The notes below the pieces were generated by a model. It was not told the origin of the DNA, made no database searches, and worked only from the letters and a program-made list of their open reading frames with translations. Positions 1 through 10,334 of a stretch of DNA of 64,000 nucleotides are shown piece after piece (position 1 is the first letter of the stretch; every line of letters starts with the position of its first letter). The DNA lies in contig BCIA01000003.1 in NCBI GenBank assembly GCA_001599815.1, positions 2,790,001 to 2,854,000 of the forward strand, given 5' to 3'. Made by a program: the position numbers and the translations under genes. Source of the DNA: Furcasterigmium furcatum (lineage: Eukaryota > Ascomycota > Sordariomycetes > Glomerellales > Plectosphaerellaceae).

Positions 1-1132
1 TGTCGACCGTGGTGAAGAGTTTGGAGGGCCATTTGTCGCCCTCAATCGGGAGCTCCCGTAGGCGGGCGAGGCCCGTGGGCGACTCGTCTTCGATATCAAA
101 GCGGTATCCCTGTAGGTGCTTGATGAAGAGGCGGATGAGGTAGTACCTCTTGTCTGGCGCCAGCGCCAGCTTCTTCAGCATGTATGTTGTCTGATGAATT
201 TGGTGGATGGTCAAAGGTTTGCGGTTGGAGGGAAATACCCCGAGAAGGCGCACCAAGCAGGCCTCCATCATCTCTTGATTGGCATCTGCTGCTGAATACC
301 ACCTCTCCATGACGTAGTGAACGAGGCCACCATTACGAGTGTTGAGGTCAGAGCCAAAATGGCTGGGGTGTTTGACGACGCACTGGACAAGGCTGTGGAT
401 GAACCTGGCTCGCGTTGCCTCGTTGTGTCGTCGGAGCAGCCGTTTCAGGGACGGCATGACAAAGGCATGAACGAAGTCTGACGGAACGCGTACCGTTTTG
501 GTGTCCCTGGCGAGGAGCGTCTGGAGGACCTTTTCACTGAACTGCTGGTTGCCGACGAAGACATCGGTCTGTTCGGCGAAGCTGAAAGATCTGGCGTCGG
601 GCGAGAATGCGTCTTGGAGGAACTTCTTCTCATGCTGCTCGCGATGGCCCATCAGCAGCCCTTTCTGCTGAGCATGCGACCACTTGACATCAGGCTGCGC
701 TTCCGCCTCCTGCACCACGTCGTCCGTGCAAGCGGGCACGATGTTTTGGTAGTAGGAACGGAGCGGGCGGACGTCGTATGTCCCATTGTCCAGGATTTTG
801 ACCAGTTCGCCCATGGCGGCGCGCCTCTCGGGTCTGGCGTTGACGGCAGAGGCAGTCCGGCCGAGCCAGGCGCACATGCTGCGCACGTCTCGGACGCTGA
901 AGTCGGCCATCAGCTCTGCGACGCCCTCGGCCCCTCCAGCAGCGTCCCATGTCGGCTGGAATCTGTCGCCGCGCCGAAGGGCTTTGCCAAAAGCCATGAT
1001 GGCCCGACTGCGCTTGGAGGCGCTGTCGGTCTGCCGCATGGCCACGAGGTAGTCGTCGGCGGTGGGCCGGCGCCCCTTGGCCAGCTTCTGCTGCTCTACG
1101 AGCTTCGATTGCTTGCGTGCGGGTCGTGCCAT
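1..1132 (-). CDS. Unrecognised protein, C-terminus beyond the left edge
   Basis: An open frame of 377 codons with no stop runs from an ATG at 1132 (minus) off the left edge. The N-terminus is basic (MARPARKQSKLVEQQKLAKG) and the rest is alpha-helical in character, with no signal peptide or membrane segment. Frame choice is secure because the other five frames break repeatedly here and this one reads as a balanced globular protein. A run such as LKRLLRRHNEATRARF followed by further amphipathic helices could suggest a helical-repeat protein, but I do not recognise a family. No intron is visible in the part present. A 609-bp open frame on the opposite strand (614-1222) is a shadow. Gene existence is likely; function unknown. 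Confidence 0.75.
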   Translation of the reverse strand, partial: MARPARKQSKLVEQQKLAKGRRPTADDYLVAMRQTDSASKRSRAIMAFGKALRRGDRFQPTWDAAGGAEGVAELMADFSVRDVRSMCAWLGRTASAVNARPERRAAMGELVKILDNGTYDVRPLRSYYQNIVPACTDDVVQEAEAQPDVKWSHAQQKGLLMGHREQHEKKFLQDAFSPDARSFSFAEQTDVFVGNQQFSEKVLQTLLARDTKTVRVPSDFVHAFVMPSLKRLLRRHNEATRARFIHSLVQCVVKHPSHFGSDLNTRNGGLVHYVMERWYSAADANQEMMEACLVRLLGVFPSNRKPLTIHQIHQTTYMLKKLALAPDKRYYLIRLFIKHLQGYRFDIEDESPTGLARLRELPIEGDKWPSKLFTTVD

Positions 1133-1900
1133 GATGCAGCCGTGGTCAATCGATTGAGTAAAGGATGGCGGACAGAAATGAGAGCACTTTGCTTTCTTAT
1201 ACGAGCACGAACTTGCCATTAGACAACCTGGAGGGGTTGAGTCAGCCGGCGGCGTGGGGATCGGGAAGATCTTACAGGGATCGTCGACTGGCCTCACCTT
1301 TTGGCCTCATTTCCACCAAGGGCGACCGGCACAGGCACAGCCCAGCGAGGCTGCCAATGGATCCGAACTAGCGGGAAGTGCTAAACATAGTGCCTGACCA
1401 CCCCGAAATGAGCTGATGGACGTCAGTGGTCGTTTCACTGACTGTGCCGTCATGGATGGCCCTGGTTGAAGGGGCAAGGCCGCACGAGACTGGATTGTGT
1501 GAGTCTGCAGCTTTCCGAATTGGGCGACCAAATGCTCGTTGATGAGTCAGCCAAAGATCGAAATGTATGCGAGATGGTAATTACTTGCCGCTGACTGATT
1601 GTTCGAAGCCTCAGCTAGAAGCCGGGGGACGAAATGGGTGTCCCTTTGGTGGTTTGTCGAGAGCGTGCTGTCGACCGTCAGTGACCTCACCCCACATTCA
1701 CGTTATGAAAGCATCATCGCCTCCGGCCCGCCCGCAGAACCAAAGGCAAATGATGGCTGTCGTCAAGAAATGGATCCTTTCATTGCGATGTGTGGTATCT
1801 AACTTCTTAAAGACCCCTCATCTCCTTCATATCAAGCCGAAGTGAATGCTGTCGTGGACGGACGGTCGTCTTCATGGGAGATCCCGCAGGAATCAATGGC
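1133..1900. other. Intergenic, no gene seen
   Basis: Promoter side of the left-edge gene and downstream side of the membrane-protein gene. Only short open frames without family features occur. No repeat or RNA gene was seen. Confidence 0.5.
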
Positions 1901-3144
1901 CTAGCGAGTGTGGTTCTCGGCGGGGAGCTCGGCAACAAAGCCCTGGTTGTTCTGGCTGTACGAAGGGTGATACGCTTGATATTGACGGGGAGCTGCGGTG
2001 TGCACACCCGGCTGGGCGGAAAGCTGAGCAACTGAGTGAGCGAATATCTGCGCAGCCGATGGCTGTTGGTTTGCCAGCTCGACGGGAATGCGGCTTTGCT
2101 GCTCGATCTCTGAGACGGGCGCAGAAGCCGCGCGAGGCATGCCGACGTGATCAGGACTGTGATGCTCGGACACAGCGGGGCTGACTAGGGGCTGCAAGAA
2201 AGGCGGCGAGTAGGACTGCGCGAAGAGGTGCTCAGCCGGGCGAACCTCCTCCATCTTGGGAGGTTCCTGGGGAGCGGGACTTCCGCCACGAGTCGCAGAG
2301 TCGTGGGCAGCCTTCTTGTGGCGACGGCGGAAGATGATGAGAAGCACCATGACGACGGCCACAGTAAGGACCGAGATGCCAACGCTGATGCCGATGATGG
2401 CGCCCTGAGGAAGGTCGGAGCTGCCAGTTCCAGGGGCGATTTCGGGGCTTTCGGTGACACCCGTGATACCAGTGTCGGAGGTTGTGGGCGCGTCGATATC
2501 AGTAGTCGAGATGGCGTCTCCAATGCTGGTAGCCATGTCGGTCGGCTCGTCAGAAGCCTCCCCCTCAGACGTCGAGTCCTCTTCTTCCTCAGCGGAAGTC
2601 GCGATGGTGGTCACTTGAGCAGGTCAGTGCTCATCCATCCCAGGAGACGCGCGGCCGGAACTTACTGGTGCTGGGGAATGATGCCCAGATGATCGTTGAC
2701 GAGTCGATGTCATAGGGGTCATACCACATCATGGTGGTTTTGCTGAAGAGCAGATACGTGATGGTGGTCTCCTTGTCCGACGAGGTGGTGACGGCGGTGG
2801 GATTTCCCCATTTCCAGTTCGTGTCGGTAATCGTGAGATAGTAGGTAGTCTCTTCCTCCTCGTCATCAACACGCGCTTGGTATCGCTTCATCTCTTTGAG
2901 GTAGTGGTCGGCTGCATCGGGAGAATCGGCCTGGGCGGCATCGACACGGTCGCGATTCCTGAGATCAATGTGCTGGGTGGGAACAGGGGCTTCATCGTTG
3001 GACACCGTGATAATGCTGCCACCCTGACTGAAAAGCTGTTAGCAAACATCACGCGCAAGCGATTTCGAATGAAAGCAGCGCGCGGAGAACGTACTCGATG
3101 ACCGCAGTCTTGCGGACTGAGTCGATGCTGGGAGAAAAAAGCAT
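1901..3144 (-). CDS. Single-pass membrane protein with Ser/Thr/Asp-rich stalk
   Basis: Three exons on the minus strand: 3144-3095, 3027-2666 and 2613-1901, giving 374 residues. Both introns use good signals (GTACGT...TTTTCAG; GTAAGT...CTCAAG with a CTGAC branch site) and join in frame. Residues 1-137 form a polar domain, then comes an acidic Ser/Thr-rich stalk (about 138-205). A single hydrophobic helix (about 208-231, starting GAIIGISVGISVLTVAVVMV) is followed by the basic stop-transfer RRRHKK and a Pro/Gln/Ser-rich tail of about 135 residues. This layout resembles fungal Mid2/Wsc-like sensor or SKG6-type membrane proteins, but no cysteine-rich sensor domain is present and I assign no family. 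Oddly, the chosen start gives no signal peptide. An upstream non-coding or coding exon could change the N-terminus. Confidence 0.7.
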
Positions 3145-3832
3145 CTTGTCGATGGATGGCGTGTCCGTTCCTGGTTGACAGGGTGGACGAATTGTAGGAT
3201 GAAAGAAGCGGCGGGGAGGATCAGAAGAAACAATCGGAAGAAAGGATGAGGAGAAAGGGTTGGACCTTCCCTCTCTCAGAATCAGGCATTCGCCCAATGA
3301 ATTAACAATCCGCGCGATGAATCAATAGAACGCGCATACCGCATCCCAACTTCAGGTGAATAGGGGCCGCACTGATGGGGAGGATGGTTGTCAGGAGGGA
3401 AAAACCACGCGTTGAACGCAGGGCGCCGCAAAATTTGAAAAGACGAGGCCGCGTTGATACATGTGACCTTGGTGAGTGACGGCAGGTGACAAGGCGCGGT
3501 TGCTCTGAGAAGGAAGGTCCGGACTTTCATGTCGTTTCATCCCAGAGGAAGATGGAAAGTGCGACGGGGAAGGCTCGATGGGAGGTGAGGACCCACATGG
3601 TATTCACTTGGGATGCCCCTTTTCCCTTTTCCCCTTATCCATGCACCACGTGATCAGATGAAAGTCATGATGACGCTGCCATTTTGCTCTTGTTCCTGAA
3701 CAGACCTGGTAATACTATGCTGACGGCCTGAAATGGCACAATTAAACGATGCTATGAGTGCAAATGCCTTGTATCCCCTTCCGCCCTGGTGTCACTGGAA
3801 AAATCCTCCTCCGGCTTCATACCAGATCGCTT
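3145..3832. other. Intergenic, no gene seen
   Basis: Promoter of the membrane-protein gene and 3' side of the ABC transporter gene. It contains a palindromic CACGTG at about 3647-3652. No open frame looked coding. Confidence 0.45.
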
Positions 3833-6800
3833 TCAACCCAAATCACCACCAAGAAGCCTGCTGAGAGCCCCTCCCCGCCCCCTGAGATCCTTGAAGCGAC
3901 CCTCCTCCACGACCCGTCCGCCCTCGAGCACCACGACCCGCTCCGCGAGCTGCATCATCTCCTTCGAATGCGTCACAATCACCGTCGCCATGCCCCTGTG
4001 CGTCGGGTCCGTCACCAGCTTCCTGATCGTCTGCCGCACCGTCTCCGCCGTCTCGGCATCGAGGGCGCTCGTCGGCTCGTCCATGATGAGGACCTTCGGC
4101 CGTCGAGCCAGCGACCTCGCGATGCAGACCCTCTGCGCCTGGCCCCCGGACAGCGCCTGTCCGCCCTCGCCGATCACGGTCCGGTACCCATCGGGGAGGG
4201 AGAGGATGTACTCGTGGATGTCGGCCGCGGTGGCTGCCTGCTCGATGTTGCCCGAGCTCCGGAGGGGGGACACTTCGGGCAGTCCGTAGGATATGTTGTC
4301 GGCGATCGTGGCCGGGAAGAGGAAGGCGGCCTGCGGCACGAATGCCATGCAGGAGCGGAGGTGCTGTCTGTCGATTTCCCAGAAGGGGATGCCGGCGAAG
4401 GTGAGCTGCGGCGGCTTGTCGGACCACAGCATTGGTGGGGGACAGGGCGAGTAGAGGGCCATGAGGAGGGAGATGAAGGTGCTCTTGCCGCATCCTGAGG
4501 AGCCGACGATTGCGGTGCTGGTGTTCGGTTTTATTTCGAGTGACAGACTGCGAAGGACTGTGTTCTCTGGGCGAGACGGGTATGCGAACTCGAGGCCGTG
4601 TGCGCGAATGGGCAGTGGGGTGGCGACCTTGTGCGAGCCCCCTGCTTCGTGGTCGTCGTCTTCGCTGGAGTGGACTGGGAGGCTGGCATATCCCAGCATC
4701 TGAGCTGCTGTCGTTCTCGCAGCTGATATCTGAGGGACTGTTCCGAGGAGCGAGGCGGCCTGCCCCAGGCTGAACACCAAGAGGTTGGTGACTTGCTGGA
4801 ACTGGACGGGCGACATCTCGAAGGTCTTGGCGACGAGGATCATTGCGTAGTAGAAGATGAGCGCCAGCAGGAAGAAGTTGATGGACTGGTAGACGCCGAA
4901 GATGGGAGAGGTGTACATTGCCCGCTTCAGACCCAGCTTAAAGGTCGACGAGACGGAGGCCTCGTACTTCTTGCCCATGTATCCCTCCAGCGTCAGGCTC
5001 TTGACGACGCGAACATTGGTGAAGGTCTCCGTCATAATGGCACTCGTGTCTGCCGCGCCCTTGTTGCAGTTCGTCTCCCATCTGGTGCTGGTGTACGAGA
5101 AGGCCTGGACGGCGGCGATGACGACCGGCACGCCAGCCAGAGCGACGAGGGTCAGCTTCCAGTTGATGATCAAGGCCCAGACGATGGCTGCCGAGACCAT
5201 GAATATGACGATGATGATAATGGGCGCGAACCGACCGACCAAGTTCCGCATCTCCTCCGCATTCCGGTCCATGCACTCGTTGATCCGTCCCGCTGAGTTC
5301 TTCGACTTGTCGAACCACGGTTTCGGCTGCTGGAGAATGCGCTTCAGCGCCTCCAACCGGAGCGTGTTGACCCAGGCTTGGCCGGCGTGCTCCATCATGT
5401 ACCGTCCAAAGCCGGTGGCGAGGCCGTCAATGACCGAGACGACGAGCAGGATGATAGCCCACATCTGGCCAACAGACTGGCGGTCTTTCGAATCCGCCCA
5501 GAACGCGGCCAGCAAGCCGGCAAAGACATAGGAGAAGACCGGCCCGGCAACGGCAACGAAAATGCAAAGGACCACGCCAGCCATGAGCCTCAGTCTTTCG
5601 GCACGAGAAAGGTGGTGCCATACGCTTCGAACAATGGCAAGGAAGGAAACCGGCGGCGCGGAATCATCATTCTCCGGGGCGTTTCCTGTGGCTTCAGCAT
5701 CAGACATCTTCTCCACAAGGTCGATCGTCCCGATAGATTTGGTCGGGGACATCAGCAACTGATTCGACCTGACCCGGCCAACTCGAGAGGCTTGGATGCT
5801 CTGCCCCGCGACGCGAATCACGTCGATGCTCCCTTGTCGTGACGTCCCTTCCGACTGGGCAATACTGTTTCTGCGTCCTCGGCTGCCACCGCTCGAATTC
5901 CCAGCATCCCACGAGGACCGCCGTCTCGCTTGCGGCGCTGTCGTGACCTGGTGAAGACCTCCCCAGAAATCCTGCGATTGCATGAGACTCGCGCGAAAAG
6001 TGCCGTCACGAAAAATGGACGAGTGCTGGCCGCCGCCATGATCTTTGGCTTCAAGCGGCACGAAAGCCCTTGTGAAGACATCGGAAAACCGAGTAGCTAT
6101 CGAGTCCCTGCGATGCTTCGACACCGGGCTGGTGGGCGGGTAGTCGTCGACAGGTATCGGAGACAGGCTATAATCAGTCTCGCATGTGTCGTCAGTCGCT
6201 GCAACAAGGCTGGAGAAGAAGCCTCCAGATTCCTTGGATAGTGTGGCTTTGAATCCTTCTTGAACAAGTCGGCTCTTGTCCATCACGAACACGTAGTCGG
6301 GGTCCTGGATCTGGGATAGGTCGTGGGTGATGATAATTGTCGTCTTCCCCTTTCGCCAGATGCGGATCGCTTCCATGACCAGAGTCTTGCTGATGTGATC
6401 CAGGCCACTCGTCACTTCGTCCAAGATCAGTACAGGGGGATCCCGTAGCCTGGCACGTGCCAGCGCCAGCCTCTGCTTCTGCCCGCCGCTGAGGCTGTAT
6501 CCTCCCGATCCGATGAAGGTATTGAGGCCTTGAGGCAGCGTGGCCAGTGTCGTATGCAGCATTGCCGAATCGCAGGCCTCCCGAATCTGCACCCTCGTCG
6601 CTTCTTCGGGGTTCTCGTGGCCGAGCGCGACATTGTTGAAGAAAGTATCATTGAAGAGCACATTTGACTGCTGGATGAGTGTGATGTTTTCTCGGACCCA
6701 GTAGTCGTCCAGCGTCTTCAGGGGTCGGCCGTCGATGAGGATATCGCCGCTCAGGGGCTCGTAGAACTTGACGAGGAGGTTTCCGAGAGTGCTTTTCCCC

Positions 6801-8114
6801 GATCCGCTGCGCCCGACGATGAAACAGGTCTCTCCGGCTGGGAAGAAGAACGATGACTTTTGGAGGACCAGAGTGTCTGGACTCGTGGGATAGGCAAAAC
6901 TCGCCTGTTCCAGTCAGCAGAATGAGGGATGGGAGGCTTGGATGCGACCTACGTCAATAACTTCGATGTCTCCAACGCATTCTTTGGGCTTCTCGGTGCC
7001 TTTGGGGCTCGAATTGCTCTCTCCCCTCGAAGCCGATCGGATAGTCTCCTGAAGTGCCTGGCCGGCCGACATACCCTTGGCCAGCACGAGCCACTGCGGC
7101 ATGAGATTTTCGATCCCTTGGAGCGCGGTGAGAGTCGCATAAAACGTCGTGAGAATCTGCAAAGGCGTGGCGCCCTGGTCCACCAGGACGAGCCCGTACC
7201 AGAAGCCGACCACGAAAAGGCTGACGATCCAGAACTTAGCATAGCCCATCTGCATTGCGTTGCAACGTGCCTGGACGAGGTACTGCTTCATGGAGGCCTT
7301 GATGGCTCGTGTGTACTGCCACACCTCCTGGTCAAACCCGTTGTAGACCTTGACGAGGTCGATCCCCGTGAAGGAGGAGTTGGTGTACTTGGATGCTTCG
7401 GCGAGATGTCGTTTCTGGGCGCGGATGGCGGGTTCGAGGGGACGACTGATCCACGCGAGGATGAAGAAGGAAATGGGAAGTGTTGCCAGGAGGACGAGGG
7501 TGAGTTTCCAGGACATGTAAAAAGAAAGGCCCATGCATGCTATCGAGACGGCCATGTCGCTGACGAGGAAGCCGAAGACCTGCGATGTTGCCAGCTGGAG
7601 CTCTCGTGTCTGTCTGCACGAGTCTCATATTAGCTGATGATCCGATCCTTGGTTCTCTCCAGGACACTTACGTCTCGATTCTGACAAGAAGGCTCGACAT
7701 GCCATCTGCTTGAGCGTCATACCATGCCATTCTCTTGTCAAGCAAGCTGTCGAACATCTGCTCCCTGACACTCCTGGCCTGCAGCTCCCCGAACACCACC
7801 CATGATGACAGGAAGACCGTATTGGCCAGCCAGTGACCGGCACCGAGGCCGCACAGAAGGATGCAGAGACTCGTGCCTTCAACGAGCGTATCAGGTGGAG
7901 ACACATCTCCGAGGGCGAAGTCGGCCGCGATCTGGAAGAACAAGCCCATGGCAAGGGCCAGGGACGTCTTGAATCCGGCCACGGCACATGATGCGAGGAC
8001 AGCTGGGATGAGAGCGCTCAGGTGTCGTGTCTGCGTAAAGGCGAAGAGATGTTTCCATGATGCTCTCGACCTCTTTTGTGTTTTGGCCGCTTCGGATGGC
8101 CGCTCGGATGACAT
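3833..8114 (-). CDS. ABCB-type full ABC exporter, Ste6-like
   Basis: Exons 8114-7672, 7613-6953 and 6904-3833 on the minus strand give 1391 residues in TMD-NBD-TMD-NBD order, the usual length for fungal full ABCB transporters. NBD1 has Walker A GRSGSGKST (about 399), signature LSGGQ (about 506-510), Walker B ending LILDE and the H-loop in IIITHD. NBD2 has GSSGCGKST (about 1166), LSGGQAQR (about 1285) and LIMDEPTSALD. No catalytic residue looks degenerate. A long Ser-rich linker joins the halves. Residues after the first splice (RIETQTRELQL) match the usual TM2-TM3 coupling region, supporting that intron. The overall organisation and the LFNDT segment of NBD1 recall the a-factor pheromone exporter Ste6 and its filamentous relatives; a multidrug ABCB pump is the alternative. 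It acts in the plasma membrane. The start is the first ATG in frame. Confidence 0.9.
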
Positions 8115-9103
8115 GATGAATTGTCGGACGGGGAAACAAGACAAGACGAGGGCGCTTCAGACCACCAGCTCGTAGCGATGGCTCATCAAGCCGACATGAG
8201 ATGGCGGACAGTGATATTCAGGACGAAATGGGCGGCGAGGATTTGTGGCATACAAGTTCGATGTCAAAGTCAATGGTGGTTAGTCTCAGACAACCTCGTC
8301 GGAGCCAAAGAACGGCAAGGCTCGCAGCCGAGACCTCGACAGCTTGTACAATCGAAAGGTGTGGCCATTTTGAGGCTACCATCACCAGACCGGGCCCTCC
8401 TTACCATTGTGGTGGGTTGGTGTTCTTTGATTGTTCGGCGGTGGCGCCAGGCGAGGGGCGTGAGAACAATCGGAAAGGGGTTGATATTGTCCCAGCCGCA
8501 CTGGCCCTCGGTCAGCTTCAGCCCCCCGAGGCCAGCCTCGTTTGAAGAACCACCAAGTCCATGGAATCAGCTGGTAAATTGATAAAACCCGACATGAAGC
8601 GAAACGATGGCCTTTGAGGGTCGTCCTGTTCCTTTTCAACGGGGCAGATGCACTTATTCAGGGGGCCCATACGAGGACCGGACTGCGCCAGAGGACAAAG
8701 ATGACAAGACTTCACGAGGCAGACCTCGCCTTTGACGAGCACACGGGTGATGAACTTGACTAATTACCTTTCATCTGTACAACGAGTTTGCCCATCCCAA
8801 CTAGGGCTGCGGGCGGACCGGCCACGTATTCTGTGACCCTCATGCCCTGCTGCTCCCGCTACCAGCTGGGCGACTCCACGCGCTGACTTGCTTCCCTGCG
8901 TCTAGAAGCTCGGCAGGGCGCCACATTCTCTTTCTCGGGGAGCGGTGCAGACAAACGGTCGGGTCGCAGAGAGGTCATGCCGACCGGCGGGCGGTGTGAT
9001 GGATGGATGGTGTGTATTGGCACCGGCGCTGCTGGCGCGTCTAACTCCGAGGCGCAAGCCCTCCCGCTGGTATCATTCTCATAAGGGTCGTTCCGCGTCC
9101 GCT
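8115..9103. other. Intergenic, no gene seen
   Basis: About 1 kb holding the upstream region of the ABC exporter and the downstream region of the PBDC1-family gene. Open frames here (for example 8121-8582) are not conserved-looking. No repeat was recognised. Confidence 0.45.
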
Positions 9104-9727
9104 CTACTTCTTGGCCTCCTTCTCCGCCTGCGCCTCCTCGTAGATCCAGTCGTTGAGGCCCTTGCGGTTGCGCGCGATCTCGATGGCGTAGAACTGCATG
9201 CGGGGCACGAAGATGGTCTCCTTCTGGCCGTACTCCCACTTGGGGTTGGAGCGCAGCATGGTGCCGAAGTTGTAGTCGTCGACCTTCTTCTCGTACTGCA
9301 TCATGAAGTTCCTCCAGCGCTCCTTGCCCGTCTTGCTCTTCATCTGGTCCTCGTCGATCGTCTGGGCGGGGTCGAACTCGGGGAAGTCCTTCTGCAGGTG
9401 CTCGAGGATCTCGTCGTCGAGGCGGGTGAGGCGCAGGGTCGAGCCCTTGACCTTCTCGAGGATGTTCCAGTACGTCTCCATGTGCTGGACGGCTATGGTT
9501 GTCGCGTCAGTTCGGCGCGCGGCAGGGGAATCGGTGGCGCGAGGACATACCCTTGACGGCGAAAGACTTTTCGATCTGTAGTTAGGCTGCGGTTAGTGGG
9601 CGACACTCGCGACGGTCGGGACAGCTGGGGAGGGGAGACTGACATCCTCCAGGTTGTCCGCCTCGGCAGCATTGAAGCTGGAGGGGATGTGCTGGGGCAT
9701 CTGACTGGCCTGCTCCCAGGGATCCAT
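9104..9727 (-). CDS. PBDC1 / DUF757-family protein
   Basis: Three exons (9727-9644, 9575-9551, 9492-9104) give 165 residues. The middle exon is only 25 bp and encodes IEKSFAVK. The sequence runs from MDPWEQASQMPQHIPSSFNA through HMETYWNIL and LRLTRLDDEI to a lysine-rich end. The pattern (METYWNIL, WRNFMMQYE, DYNFGTMLR) fits the PBDC1/YPL225W family once named polysaccharide biosynthesis domain-containing protein 1. Members are small, soluble and conserved in eukaryotes. In yeast the homologue is reported to act as a chaperone for elongation factor eEF1A, so the polysaccharide name is probably misleading. Length is normal for the family. It is isolated between two longer minus-strand genes. 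Confidence 0.88.
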
Positions 9728-10334
9728 GGCTGCTAGTTGGTTTGCAGTGACTCGGGGGAAGGGGTCGGTGTTGGTTGTGGGTTTGGGAGTTGAGAGTTGC
9801 GACTGGGAGGAGCTTTTTTTCAACGAGGGATGACGCAGATCAAGAAGAAATCTTGACGCAGATCCGGGCGTGGGGTGTGGGGTTCTGGAGCTTGCGAGAA
9901 CCTTCACCGAGCTTCCTCGGTGAAGGAGGGGTAAAATGGTGCGAGTTGCACAGTCTTGCACACTGTTGACACGGTACCGGTGACATCACGAGTGCTGAGG
10001 ACCATTCAGGGGCATCCCGGAGCATCACCAAATTGTAGACCTGCCTGCCCAATGGGGGGTAGAAGAGTGTATTCATTGCAAAGAGTGGGAGCAGAGAGAA
10101 TCCGGGTGAACTATGCCAATCTTCCAGGATGATTCCGGTAGTCCAACCCTAGTCAAATCTCGCCCCCTCATTCCCATGTCCATTTGTCGCTGATGTTTGT
10201 CGATGTTAGTGACGTGCCACGCGTGCTTGCGTGTCTTTCAATGTTGACTTCTCAAGGGAAGTAGTACTCTTTCATCAGTTGCTTGCCCGCCCCGTGGAGT
10301 CTGGGTCTTTACACTGCAGCTTCTCCTTCCAGGC
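9728..10334. other. Intergenic, inverted repeat near 9900
   Basis: Contains a short hairpin-forming stretch at about 9900-9930, where CCTTCACCGAG is followed by CTCGGTGAAGG. It lies in the promoter region of the PBDC1-family gene on the minus strand. No gene seen. Confidence 0.45.
9901..9926. repeat. Inverted repeat (hairpin)
   Basis: The arms CCTTCACCGAG and CTCGGTGAAGG are perfect reverse complements separated by a 4-base loop (CTTC). Its position about 175 bp upstream of the PBDC1-family start codon allows a role in the 5' leader or as an operator, but that is inference. Confidence 0.6.

Noticed and set aside
614..1222. 202-codon plus-strand frame at the left edge
   Set aside because: The minus-strand frame is longer, runs off the edge and has more natural composition; the plus frame is its shadow.
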